From Blepharisma japonicum (taxonomy: Eukaryota > Ciliophora > Heterotrichea > Heterotrichida > Blepharismidae): a stretch of 64,000 bases of DNA. Both the position numbers and the translations under genes were made by a program. Every line of letters starts with the position of its first letter. Position 1 is the stretch's first letter. The notes under the pieces are model-generated. The model saw only the letters and a program-made list of their open reading frames with translations. It was not told where the DNA came from and did not search any database. Location of the stretch: assembly GCA_949751835.1 (NCBI GenBank), contig CATKHK010000087.1, forward strand, positions 1 through 64,000, in the 5' to 3' direction. Of this stretch, positions 20,617 to 30,390 are shown in pieces.

Positions 20617-21248
20617 TTAATAAAAATTCAAAATAATATCTCTAAAATTAGATATTTTTCTTCTTACCTCTGGAAAAAGTTTATTTTCCAGAGATATCGG
20701 ATTACTTACGATATATTTTGGCTGTTTTTTCGTATAAACCTGCTTATTAAACATTGGTAAATATTCTAAAGAAGTCCCTCTATCTTGCGATATAATTCTC
20801 TTTTTATGATTTCTGTCTAATAGTCTCAGATTTTCTTCAATCAATTTATCCATAGATTTATTTGGCCTTATACTATACGGGTTTTTCAATCTACTAAAAA
20901 TTTTCTTATCTTTTTGTGAAAGTTTCTCGACGAATGAAGATCTGCTATTGATTTTTAGCAAGTTCGCATATTCTCTGTCTCTTTTAGCTACAAACGGCTT
21001 GCTATAGCTGTCTTCTAAAGACATAAAAACAGGACTTCTTCGATGAATTGAATCAAAAGATTTATTGCTTTCACCTGATAATGAGAGATCAGGGGAAATA
21101 GAAGGAGTCTTTTTAACACTAAGATTTAAGGCTTGAGAAATTCTGCCGAAATATTGTTTTTATGGTTTTCAAATAGCTTTCTACCATCACTTGGGGTTCT
21201 TTGGCCATTATGAGATTTTGTTTGTCAATACCGAATTTTGGATTTCAT
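20617..21248 (-). pseudogene. P-family remnant P8, one frameshift
   Basis: P homologue with ATG at 21248. One base is missing near 21133 (GGCTTGAGAAATTC instead of GGCTTGTGCAAATTC), which shifts the frame after about 40 codons. From an internal Met (21024) 135 codons remain open. The C terminus is truncated (DIILNFY). It is head-to-head with F8. Confidence 0.7.
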
Positions 21249-21391
21249 TTAAAGTTTTACTTTAAATATTAAATTTTATTAATTTAAGCTAAAATAAATT
21301 TTCCGACTGAAAATAAACATAAGTAATAAATATCATAAAATATGTTTCGTATTTAATTAAGACCAAATCAACTTGAGCCATTAATATTAAA

Positions 21392-22312
21392 ATGCAAACT
21401 GTCCCTGATCCTATTATTGTCGAAATTATAAGCTATTTGCCAATTTCTGAAATTATCCGAGCTGAGTCTATTTGCAAGAAAATAAAATCATGTGTTGAAG
21501 AACAGCCCTATGTCCTGTATTCTAGAATACTAGAAAGATTTAACCAAAAATCGATATCTTATAGTCATTGGAAAAATGTGATAAAGCAAATGAGCAGTCC
21601 ATCTACAAAATTACAGTTTCTCCCTTACTATACAAATGGAGGTACATATGGTGGTAACAATACCTATTACATTCATAACTTAATGATTGAAGGCAAATAC
21701 AGCTACTGCACGATTTATCCCTTTAACATTCTAGTAAAATATGCATTACTAGGGAAAAATTATAGGGCTGCTAGAATAAGAGAAAGGCAGTATATTTCTC
21801 CTGGAGTTAATCAGGGCAATGATGTTTATTTCGAAAAAGAAATATTAAGAGAGTCACAAGAATTCACTTCGCAAACTTCTATTTATGCAGTCATAAAAGG
21901 AATTTATGCAAAAGCACCTCGAGGTGGCTACACCTGCCCAATAATCCACTTTATGTGCTTTTCATCCTTAGAAGAAGATGCTGATTTAGGAATAATTGAC
22001 AGATTTAAAGGAATAACTACTATAGAAAAAGCCAAAGAAGTTTCTGATCAGCTTGGGCTGACATATGAAGAAGTTTCAGTTTATTCAAGACACCAACTTA
22101 TCTTTAATAATTGCAACCTCCCAATGCAACCTTTATGTTGGGTCGAAATGAGTGAAAAGTATAATCAAGCAACTTTAACTTTAGCCCTCAAAGCAAAAAA
22201 ATTTGCAAGATACTTTTACGCACTTTTAATTGATGGAAGAAAAACAAATAGCTATGACGATAATATTGATATTAACCTTTTACTCCCTAAAGGTTCAATT
22301 ATCAAGTTTTAG
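21392..22312 (+). CDS. F-box-like array protein F8, 306 aa
   Basis: Full-length family member with F-box residues 5-40 and a complete C-terminal region. Distinctive residues are VEEQPYVLY after the F-box, IEGKYSYCTIYPFN (Ser for the usual Cys, Phe for Ser), GKNYRAARIRERQ, and a Lys-Tyr pair in EMSEKYNQ. Upstream are the divergent promoter and P8; downstream is a broken W. Confidence 0.87.
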   Translation: MQTVPDPIIVEIISYLPISEIIRAESICKKIKSCVEEQPYVLYSRILERFNQKSISYSHWKNVIKQMSSPSTKLQFLPYYTNGGTYGGNNTYYIHNLMIEGKYSYCTIYPFNILVKYALLGKNYRAARIRERQYISPGVNQGNDVYFEKEILRESQEFTSQTSIYAVIKGIYAKAPRGGYTCPIIHFMCFSSLEEDADLGIIDRFKGITTIEKAKEVSDQLGLTYEEVSVYSRHQLIFNNCNLPMQPLCWVEMSEKYNQATLTLALKAKKFARYFYALLIDGRKTNSYDDNIDINLLLPKGSIIKF

Positions 22313-22336
22313 TTTAAAAATTAATTAATTTGATAA

Positions 22337-22740
22337 ATGGACTGTTATTTTAATAAGAGGATTCTAAAAAGTAAGATTAGAAGTATAGTAATAAGTCCAA
22401 CGCACAAACTTTTGTGTCAGGATTATCAAGCTTTTATGATGAAAAATACCCTGAAGATCAGAAAGATATTATGACTGAAAATGAGTTTATTGAAGATATT
22501 AAAGAAATCAATGACTCTTTATTTTATTATTGGCCTTGCTTCTTTTGCTTTAATTTTGTCTATGCATGTTGCATTCGTACACTTTGACTTTCATTTTTAG
22601 GACCTTGGGTTTGTGTTGATGATGCAAAAAAAAGAACAGAAGAAGTGATTAAGAAAATCAATGAGAAATATATTGCAAGAAATATCAAATGATATTTAAT
22701 GTGCGAGTGCTCAACTTCTTGGATTGAGATCAGGATTGGT
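22337..22740 (+). pseudogene. W-family remnant W8
   Basis: Starts with the family N terminus 24 bp after F8. It loses one base near 22400 (ACGCACAAAC for ACGTCAAAAAC) and is out of frame afterwards. The downstream coding relic DDAKKRTEEVIKKINEKY is still recognisable. Confidence 0.65.
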
Positions 22741-22934
22741 AAATTTAAAACATATTAGCTATAATTTAATTATCATTTAATTTATAAAAATTCAAAATAA
22801 TTGTTTGATTACCTTATTGCGTTTTTTTATATGTTCTATTAAAAGAGGTATTGCATCATTTAGCTAAGTAATAAAATCAGAAAATATGTTTCGTATTTAA
22901 TTAAAACCAAACCAAAATGAGCCATTAATATTAA

Positions 22935-23855
22935 ATGCAAACTGTCCCTGATCCTATTATTGTCGAAATTCTAAGCTATTTGCCAATTTCTGAAATTATC
23001 CGAGCTGAGTCTATTTGCAAGAAAATAAAATCATGTGTTGAAAAACACTCCTATGTCCTTTATTCGAGAATACTAGAAAGATTTAGCCAAGAATCGATAT
23101 CTTATAGTCATTGGAAAAATGTGATAAAGCAAATGAACAGTTTATCTACAAAACTACAGTTTCTCCCTTACTATACAAATGGAGGAACATATTATGGCAC
23201 CAATACCTATTACATTCATAACTTAATGATTGAAAGCCATTGATGCTACTGCACAATTCATCCATCTAACATTCTAGTAAAATATGCATTACTAGGGGAA
23301 AATTATAGGGCTGCTAGAATAAGAGAAAGGCAGTATATTTCTCCTGGAGTTAATCAGGGCGATGGTGTTTATTTCGAAAAAGAAATACTAAGAGAGTCAC
23401 AAGAATTCACTTCACAAACTTCTATTTATGCAGTCATAAAAGGAATTTATGCAAAAGCACCTCGAGGTGGCTATACCTGCCCAATATTGCACTTCATGTG
23501 CTTTTCATCTTTAGAAGAAGATGCTGATTTAGGAATAATTGACAGATTTAAAGGAATAACTACTATAGAAAAAGCCAAAGATATTTCTGATCAACTTGGA
23601 CTGACCTATGAAGAAGTTTCAGTTTATTCAAGACACCAACTTGTCTTTAATAATTGCAACCTTCCAATGCAACCTTTATGTTGGGTCGAAATGAGTGATA
23701 ATCATGATCAAGCAGCCTTAACTTTAGCCCTCAAAGCAAAGAAATTGGCAAGATACTTTTACGCACTTTTAATTGATGGAAGAAGAACAAATATGCATGA
23801 TAATAATATTGATATTAACCTTTTACTCCCTAGAGGTTCAATTATCAAGTTTTAG
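22935..23855 (+). CDS. F-box-like array protein F9, 306 aa
   Basis: Full length with TGA 23241-23243 read as Trp in the variable patch (IESHWCYCTIHPS). F-box intact, conserved C terminus. The P gene is absent upstream: a CSB-tail relic (22818-22868) joins directly to the F-proximal promoter block. Other substitutions: NSLSTKLQF, SDNHDQAAL, RTNMHDNN. Confidence 0.84.
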
Positions 23856-23879
23856 TTTAGAAATTAATTAATTAGATAA

Positions 23880-24200
23880 ATGGATTGTTATTTTAATAAG
23901 AGGGAAGTATAGTAATAAGGCCAACGTCAAAAACTCTTATGTCAGGATTATCAAGCTCTTATGATGAAAAATATCCTAAAGATCTAAAAGATATTATGAC
24001 TGAAAATGAGTTTATTGAAGATATTAAAGAAATCAATGATTCTTTATTTTATTATTGGCCTTGCTTCTTTTTAATTTTGTCTATACATGTTGCATTTACA
24101 CGTTTGGGCTTTCATTTTTAGGATCTTGGGTTTGTGTTGATGATGCAAAAAAAAGGACAGATGAAGTAATTAAAACAATCAATAAGAAATGTATTGCAAG
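23880..24200 (+). pseudogene. W-family remnant W9, fused at its end to cathepsin sequence
   Basis: MDCYFNKRE start with a deletion at about codon 8 that removes several codons and shifts the frame. Downstream W-like sequence continues to the GCAAGAAAT motif at about 24196-24204, where it switches without spacer into cathepsin B propeptide sequence. This marks the left breakpoint of the captured protease fragment. Confidence 0.65.
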
Positions 24201-24202
24201 AA

Positions 24203-25393
24203 ATGATTGATGAAATCAACAGTATCCAAGACTCATGGACTTCATCTTCTGAATGGGTTGGCCAAATGACAATTGCTGAAGCCAAACTTAGAGCGTCTTC
24301 AATCTCAAGACCTAGAAAATTCCCAGAAAAAGACTGGGGCGCACTTATAAACTACATCTCAGCTCCAGCTTCCTTCGATTCAAGAACACAATGGCCTGGA
24401 TGCGTACATCCAATCCTTAATCAAGAACAGTGCGGCTCTTACTGGGCATTTGGAGCATCTGAAGCTCTTTCAGATAGACTTTGCATTGCTACTAATGGAA
24501 CAGTTAATGTCACTTTGTCCACACAATATCTCGTATCTTGTGATTCCCAAAACTACGGATGCAACGGTGGTTACGCAGATCTTGCCTGGAGATTCATGAA
24601 AAATACCGGACTTCCAACATACTCATGTGTTCCTTATATTGCAGCAGATGGAACTTGCCCTACCAAGTGCTCTGATGGATCTTCACTTCAATTCTACAAG
24701 GCTTTATCTGTAAACACATACAGTGGCCCATCATCAATCCAAGCTGCAATTATGGCAGGAGGCCCAGTTGAAGTTACTTTCCAAGTTTACAAAGACTTCA
24801 TGTCATACTCTGGCGGTATCTACAAGCACACCAAAGGAGAATTCGTAGGAAACCACTGCGTCAAAATCATTGGATGGGGAAACCAAAGTGGAACTAACTA
24901 CTGGATTGTTGCTAAGGTGGACCCTGTTGGGGTTGACTGGTGTGGGGTGGATGGGTGAGATGGACTGGGGTGGACTAGGTGGATGGGTGGTCTAGGTGGT
25001 CTAGGTGGCTATACCTGTCCAATTTTTCACTTTATGTGCTTTTCATCTTTAGAAGAAGATGCTGATTTAGGAATAATTGACAGATTTAAAGGAATAACAA
25101 CTATAGAAAAAGCCAAAGAAATTTCTGATCAGATTGGACTGACATATGAAGAAGTTTCAGTTTATTCAAGAAGCCAACTTGTCTTTCATAATTGCAACCT
25201 TCCAATGCAACCTTTATGCTGGATCGAAATGAGTGATTATTATAATCAAGCAACTTTAACTTTAGTACTCAAAGCAAAGAAATTTGCAAGATACTTTTAT
25301 GCACTTTTAATTGATGGACGAAAAACAAATCGCTATGACAATAATATTGATATTAACCTTTTACTCCCTAGAGGTTCAATTATCAAGTTTTAG
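24203..25393 (+). CDS. Cathepsin B-like / F-box-family C-terminal fusion ORF, 396 aa
   Basis: With UGA=Trp at 24956-24958 a single frame joins two unrelated parts. Residues 1-~238 are a papain-family (C1A, cathepsin B-type) protease: part of the propeptide (WVGQMTIAEAK), then mature enzyme NQEQCGSYWAFGASEAL, disulphide Cys residues, and NHCVKIIGWG with the catalytic His. The catalytic Cys is replaced by Tyr80 (TAC at 24440-24442), the signal peptide is missing, and the sequence ends at NYWIVA before the NSWG catalytic Asn. A Gly/Trp linker of about 30 residues follows. The last ~130 residues are the C-terminal half of the F family (from GGYTCPIFHFMCF). The product would be an inactive protease homologue. 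GC content and codon use of the protease part differ from the array, so it came from elsewhere in the genome. Expression is unknown; it may be an inert recombination product. Confidence 0.7.
24916..25008 (+). repeat. G-rich imperfect repeat at the fusion junction
   Basis: About 93 bp of strongly G-rich, T-rich DNA built from GGTGGAC, GGATGGGT and GGTCTAGGTGG units, with no counterpart elsewhere in the window. It separates the truncated protease from F-box-family sequence. Multiple G-runs on one strand could form quadruplexes and favour breakage or template switching. It is translated in the fusion frame as a Gly/Trp/Asp-rich linker. Confidence 0.7.
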
Positions 25394-25417
25394 TTGAGAA
25401 ATTAATTAATTTGATAA

Positions 25418-25561
25418 ATGGACTGTTATTTTAATAAGAGGATCCCAAAAATTAAGATTAGAAGTATAGTAATAAGGCCAATGTCAAAAACTTTTGTGTC
25501 AGGATTATCAAGCTCTTATGATGAAAAATACCCTGAAGATCTTAAAGATAAGTCTTTCTAA
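25418..25561 (+). pseudogene. W-family remnant W10, truncated
   Basis: MDCYFNKRIPKIKIRSIVIR start and correct frame through PEDLKDK, then joins the promoter block of the next F gene and stops at TAA 25559-25561 (47 codons). The hydrophobic segment and the whole C-terminal part are deleted. Confidence 0.65.
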
Positions 25562-25651
25562 AACTGAATTTTTCTGACTGAAAATAAACATAAACACCAG
25601 AAAATATATTTCGTATTTAATTAAAAACCAAATTGGGCAATTAATATTAAA

Positions 25652-26572
25652 ATGCAAACTGTGCCTGATCCAATTCTTGTCGAAATTCTAAGCTATTTAC
25701 CAATTTCTGAAATTATCCGAGCTGAGTCTATTTGCAAGAAAATAAAATCTTGTGTTGAAAAACACTCCTATGTCCTGTATTCGAGAATACTAGAAAGATT
25801 TAGCCAAGAATCGATATCTTATAGTCATTGGAAAAATCTGATAAAGCAAATGAACAGTTTATCTACAGAGCTACAGTTTCTCCCTTACTATACAAATGGA
25901 AGTACAGATACTGGCACCAATATCTATTACATTCATAACTTAATGATTGAAAACGGTTGCTGCTACTGCACGGATCAACCCTCTAACATTCTAGTAAAAT
26001 ATGCATTACTAGGGGAAAATTATGATGCAGCTAAAATAGTAGAAAGGCAGTATATTTCTCCTGGAGTTAATCAGGGCAATGATGTTTATTTCGAAAAAGA
26101 AATACTAAGAGAGTCACAAGAATTCACTTCGCAAACTTCTATTTATGCAGTCATAAAAGAAATTTATGCAAAAGCACCTCAAGGTGGCTATACCTGTCCA
26201 ATTTTTCACTTTATGTGCTTTTCATCCTTAGAAGAAGATGCTGATTTAGGAATAATTGACAGATTTAAAGGAATAACTACTATAGAAAAAGCCAAAGATA
26301 TTTCTGATCAGATTGGGCTGACATATAAAGAAGTTTCAGTTTATTCAAGAAGCCAACTTGTCTTTCATAATTGCAACCTCCCAATGCAACCTTTATGCTG
26401 GGTCGAAATGAGTGATGATTATAATCAAGCAGCTTTATATTTAGCTCTCGAAGCAAAAAAATTTGCAAGATACTTTTACGCACTTTTAATTGATGGGCGA
26501 AGAACAATTAGCTATGACGATAATATTGACATAGACCTTTTAATCCCTAGAGGTTCAATTATCAAGTTTTAG
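25652..26572 (+). CDS. F-box-like array protein F11, 306 aa
   Basis: Intact copy. It has the most divergent variable patch: GSTDTGTNIYYIH (Gly84 changed to Ser, Tyr86 to Asp) and IENGCCYCTDQPS. Also LALEAKKFARYF with Glu for the usual Lys, shared with F13. It is preceded by a shortened promoter block with no P gene and followed by an intact W11. Confidence 0.87.
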   Translation: MQTVPDPILVEILSYLPISEIIRAESICKKIKSCVEKHSYVLYSRILERFSQESISYSHWKNLIKQMNSLSTELQFLPYYTNGSTDTGTNIYYIHNLMIENGCCYCTDQPSNILVKYALLGENYDAAKIVERQYISPGVNQGNDVYFEKEILRESQEFTSQTSIYAVIKEIYAKAPQGGYTCPIFHFMCFSSLEEDADLGIIDRFKGITTIEKAKDISDQIGLTYKEVSVYSRSQLVFHNCNLPMQPLCWVEMSDDYNQAALYLALEAKKFARYFYALLIDGRRTISYDDNIDIDLLIPRGSIIKF

Positions 26573-26596
26573 TTTAGAAATTAATTAATTTGATAA

Positions 26597-27007
26597 ATGG
26601 ACTGTTATTTTAATAAGAGGATTCCAAAAAGCAAGATTGGAAGTATAGTAATAAGGCCAACGTCAAAAACTTTTGTGTCAGGATTATCAAGCTCTTATGA
26701 TGAAAAATACCCTGAAGACCTAAAAGATATCATGACTGAAAATGAGTTTATTGAAGATATTAAAAAAATCAATGACTCTTTATTTTATTATTGACCTTAT
26801 TTCTTTTGCTTTAATTTTGGCTATACATGTTACGTTTGCACGCTTGGACTTTCATTTTTAGGACCTTGGGTTTGTGTTGATGATGATGCAAAAAAAAGGA
26901 CAGATGAAGTGATTAAGAAAATCAATGAGAAATATATTGCAAGAAATATCAAATGATATTTAATGTGTGAGTGCTCAACTTCTTGGATTAAGATCAGGAT
27001 TGGATAA
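26597..27007 (+). CDS. W-family protein W11, intact, 136 aa
   Basis: The frame runs through two in-frame TGA(Trp) codons to TAA 27005-27007 and matches W13 nearly residue for residue, with one extra Asp in VDDDAKKRTDE. Layout: basic N terminus (MDCYFNKRIPKSKIGSIVIR), acidic/polar middle (YDEKYPEDLKD, MTENEFIED), a Cys- and Phe-rich hydrophobic segment of about 25 residues (residues ~66-92), then a charged helix KKRTDEVIKKINEKY and a short Cys/Trp tail. Possibly membrane-associated; no family recognised. It lies 24 bp behind F11, suggesting joint transcription. Confidence 0.55.
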
Positions 27008-27132
27008 ATTAAAAGAAATTTAAAGCATATTAGCTATAGTTTTCATTACAAAAAATTCAAAAATAATTGTCTGATTACCTTTATGTTTTATGATAATGTG
27101 CTATTAAAAGAGGTATTGAATCATTTGGCTAA

Positions 27133-27273
27133 ATCTTTTTAACACTAAGATTTAAGGCTTGCGAAACGCTGCAGAAATATTGCTTTATGATTTTCAAATA
27201 GCTTTCTACAATCACTTGAGGTTCTTTGACGATTACGAGATTTTGTTTGTCAATACTGAATTTTGGATTTCAT
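27133..27273 (-). pseudogene. P-family remnant P12, N-terminal part only
   Basis: Minus-strand P homology from ATG 27273 for about 45 codons, with one or more indels (GCTTGCGAAACGCTGC). It is joined at about 27132 to a CSB-tail relic. Head-to-head with F12. Confidence 0.65.
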
Positions 27274-27420
27274 TTAAAGTTTTACTTTAAATATTAAATT
27301 TTATGAATTTAAGCTAAAACTGAAATTTTCCGACTGAAAATAAACATAAATAGTAAATATCAGAAAATATGTTTCGTTCTTAATTAAAACAAAACCACCA
27401 AATGAGCCATTAATATAAAA

Positions 27421-28383
27421 ATGCAAGCTGTCCCTGATCCTATTATTGTAGAAATTCTAAGCTATTTGCCAATTTCTGAAATTATCCGAGCTGAGTCTAT
27501 TTGCAAGAAAATAAAATCATGTGTTGAAAAATACTCCTATGTTCTGTATTCGATAATACTAGAAAAATTTAGCCAAGAATCAATATCTTATAGTCATTGG
27601 AAAAATCTGATAAAGCAAATGAACAATCCATCTGCAGCGCTTCAGTTTCTTCCTTATTATACAAATGGAGGTACATATTGTGGCAGCAATTCTTTTTACA
27701 TTCAAAACTTAGGTATATATTGTAGCAGCAATACCTTTTACATTCAAAACTTAGTGAGTATAGGCTCTAGCTGTTACTGCACAGTTTTACCCTCTAATAT
27801 TCTAGTAAAATATGCATTATTAGGAGAAAATTATGATGGAGCTAAAATAAGAGAAAGGCAGTATATTTCTCCTGGAGTTAATCAGGGCAATAATGTTTAT
27901 TTCGAAAAAGAAATACTAAGAGAGTCACAAGAATTCACTTCACAAACTTCTATTTATGCAGTCATAAAAAAAATTTATGCAAGTGCACCTCAAGGTGGCT
28001 ATACCTGTCCAATTTTCCACTTTATGTGCTTTTCATCTTTAGAAGAAGATGCTGATTTAGGAATAATTGACAGATTTAAAGGAATAACTACTATAGAAAA
28101 AGCCAAAGAAATTTCTAATCAACTTGGGCTGACCTATAAAGAAGTTTCAGTTTATTCAAGAAGCCAACTTGTCTTTAGTAATAGCAACCTCCCAATGCAA
28201 CCTTTATGCTGGGTCGAAATGAGTGATGATTATAATCAAGCAACTTTAAGTTTAGTACTCAAAGCAAAGAAATTTGCAAGATACTTTTACGCACTTTTAA
28301 TTGATGGAAGAAAAACAAATAGCCATGACGATAATATTGATACTGACCTTATACTCCCTTTTGGTTCAATTATCAAGTTTTAG
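27421..28383 (+). CDS. F-box-like array protein F12 with internal duplication, 320 aa
   Basis: Family member 14 residues longer than the others. A 42-nt tandem duplication (about 27673-27756) repeats the variable patch: TYCGSNSFYIQNL is followed by a second IYCSSNTFYIQNL. The frame is kept. The F-box is intact (MQAVPDP start). The C terminus has DLILPFGSIIKF where others have LLLPKGSIIKF. The duplicated module may alter the proposed recognition surface. Confidence 0.85.
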   Translation: MQAVPDPIIVEILSYLPISEIIRAESICKKIKSCVEKYSYVLYSIILEKFSQESISYSHWKNLIKQMNNPSAALQFLPYYTNGGTYCGSNSFYIQNLGIYCSSNTFYIQNLVSIGSSCYCTVLPSNILVKYALLGENYDGAKIRERQYISPGVNQGNNVYFEKEILRESQEFTSQTSIYAVIKKIYASAPQGGYTCPIFHFMCFSSLEEDADLGIIDRFKGITTIEKAKEISNQLGLTYKEVSVYSRSQLVFSNSNLPMQPLCWVEMSDDYNQATLSLVLKAKKFARYFYALLIDGRKTNSHDDNIDTDLILPFGSIIKF

Positions 28384-28407
28384 TTTAAAAATTAATTTAT
28401 TTGATAA

Positions 28408-28674
28408 ATGGACTGTTATTTTAATAAGAGGATTCCAAAAAGCAAGATTGGAAGTATAGTAATAAGGCCAACGTCAAAAACTTTTATGTCAGGATTATCA
28501 AGCTCTTATAATGAAAAATACCCTGAAGATCTAAAAGATATCATGACTGAAAATGAGTTTATTAAAGATATTAAAGAAATCAATGACTCTTTATTTTATT
28601 ATTGACCTTGTTTCTCTTTTGCTTTAATTTTAACTATACATGATGCATTTACACACTGTGATTTTCATTTTTAG
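28408..28674 (+). CDS. W-family protein W12, shortened, 88 aa
   Basis: Normal N terminus and MTENEFIKD block, TGA(Trp) at 28603-28605. One extra base in the hydrophobic segment (TTTCTCTTTTGC) then switches frame to CFSFALILTIHDAF and the ORF stops at TAG 28672-28674. It lacks the conserved C-terminal helix. Probably inactive, or a short membrane peptide. Confidence 0.4.
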
Positions 28675-29037
28675 GACCTTGGGTTTGTGTTGATGATGCA
28701 AAAAAAGGACAGATAAAATGATTTAGAAAATCAATGAGAAATATATTTCAAGAAATATCAAATGGTATTAAATGTGCGAGTGCTCAACTTCTTGGATTGA
28801 GATTAGGATTGGATAAATCAAAAAAAAATTAAAGCATTTTAGGTATAATTTTCATTAATAAAAATTCAAAATAATCGTCTGATTACCTTATTGCGTTTTT
28901 AGATAATGTGCGAGCAAAAGAGTTATTGCATCATTTGGCTAAGCTAAAACTGAAATTTTCTGACTGAAAATAAACATAAACATCAGAAAATATGTTTCCT
29001 ATTTAAAAACCAAACCAAAATGAGTTATTATTATTAA

Positions 29038-29958
29038 ATGCAAACTGTGCCTGATCCTATTATTGTCGAAATTCTAAGCTATTTGCCAATTTCTGAAATT
29101 ATCCGAGCTGAGTCTATTTGCAAGAAAATAAAATCATGTGTTGAAAAACACTCCTATGTCCTGTATTCGATAATACTAGAAAGATTTAGCCAAGAATCGA
29201 TATCTTATAGTCATTGGAAAAATCTGATAAAGCAAATGAACAGTCCATCTACAAAACTACAGTTTCTCCCTTACTATACAAATGGAGGAACATATTATGG
29301 CAGCAATACCTATTACATTCATAACTTAATGATTGAAGATGATTACTGCTATTGCACGATTTTACCTTCTAACATTCTAGTAAAATATGCATTACTAGGG
29401 GAAAATTATGATGCAGCTAAAATAGGAGAAAGGCAGTATATTTCGGCTCAAGTTAATCTGGGCAATAATGTTTATTTCGAAAATGAAATACTAAGAGAGT
29501 CACAAGAATTCACTTCGCAAACTTCTATTTATGCAGTCATAAAAAGAATTTATGCAAGAGCGCCTCAATATGGTTACACCTGTCCAATTTTCCACTTTAT
29601 GTGCTTTTCATCCTTAGAAGAAGATGCTGATTTAGGAATAATTGACAGATTTAAAGGAATAACTACTATAGAAAAAGCCAAAGATATTTCTGATCAGATT
29701 GGGCTGACCTATAAAGAAATTTCAGTTTATTCAAGACACCAACTTGTCTTTAATAATTGCAACCTCCCAATGCAACCTTTATGCTGGGTCGAAATGAGTG
29801 ATGATTATAATCAAGCAGCTTTATTTTTAGCCCTCGAAGCAAAGAAATTTGCAAGATACTTTTATGCACTTTTAATTGATGGGCGAAGAACAAATAGCTA
29901 TGACGATAATATTGACATAGACCTTTTAATCCCTAGAGGTTCAATTATCAAGTTTTAG
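29038..29958 (+). CDS. F-box-like array protein F13, 306 aa
   Basis: Last full-length array member. F-box residues 5-40 intact; variable patch GGTYYGSNTYYIH then IEDDYCYCTILPS; AQVNLGNNVYF where others have PGVNQGN. It shares the LALEAKKFARYF variant with F11, suggesting recent exchange between them. No P gene upstream; an intact W13 follows after 24 bp. Confidence 0.87.
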   Translation: MQTVPDPIIVEILSYLPISEIIRAESICKKIKSCVEKHSYVLYSIILERFSQESISYSHWKNLIKQMNSPSTKLQFLPYYTNGGTYYGSNTYYIHNLMIEDDYCYCTILPSNILVKYALLGENYDAAKIGERQYISAQVNLGNNVYFENEILRESQEFTSQTSIYAVIKRIYARAPQYGYTCPIFHFMCFSSLEEDADLGIIDRFKGITTIEKAKDISDQIGLTYKEISVYSRHQLVFNNCNLPMQPLCWVEMSDDYNQAALFLALEAKKFARYFYALLIDGRRTNSYDDNIDIDLLIPRGSIIKF

Positions 29959-29982
29959 TTTTAAAATTAATTAATTTGATAA

Positions 29983-30390
29983 ATGGACTGTTATTTTAAT
30001 AAGAGGATTCCAAAAAGCAAGATTGGAAGTATAGTAATAAGGCCAACGTCAAAAACTTTTGTGTCAGGATTATCCAGCTCTTATGATGAAAAATACCCTG
30101 AAGATCTTAAAGATATCATGACTGAAAATGAGTTTATTGAAGATATTAAAGAAATCAATGATTCTTTATTTTATTATTGGCCTTGCTTCTTTTGCTTTAA
30201 TTTTGGCTATACATGTTGCATTTGCACGCTTGGACTTTCATTTTTAGGACCTTGGGTTTGTGTTGATGATGCAAAAAAAAGGACAGATGAAGTGATTAAG
30301 AAAATCAATGAGAAATATATTTCAAGAAATATCAAATGATACTTAATGTGCGAGTGCTCAACTTCTTGGATTGAGATCAGGATTGGATAA
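29983..30390 (+). CDS. W-family protein W13, intact reference copy, 135 aa
   Basis: The complete frame ends at TAA 30388-30390 after a TGA(Trp) at 30337-30339. Basic N terminus, polar middle, Cys/aromatic-rich hydrophobic segment (FYYWPCFFCFNFGYTCCIC), LGLSFLGPWVCVDD, charged helix, and tail CECSTSWIEIRIG. The near-identity of W11 and W13 over the whole frame supports real coding. Function unknown. It terminates the array. Confidence 0.55.

Noticed and set aside
24916-25008. G-rich patch as an internal telomere
   Set aside because: Units do not match a regular telomeric repeat and sequence continues on both sides.
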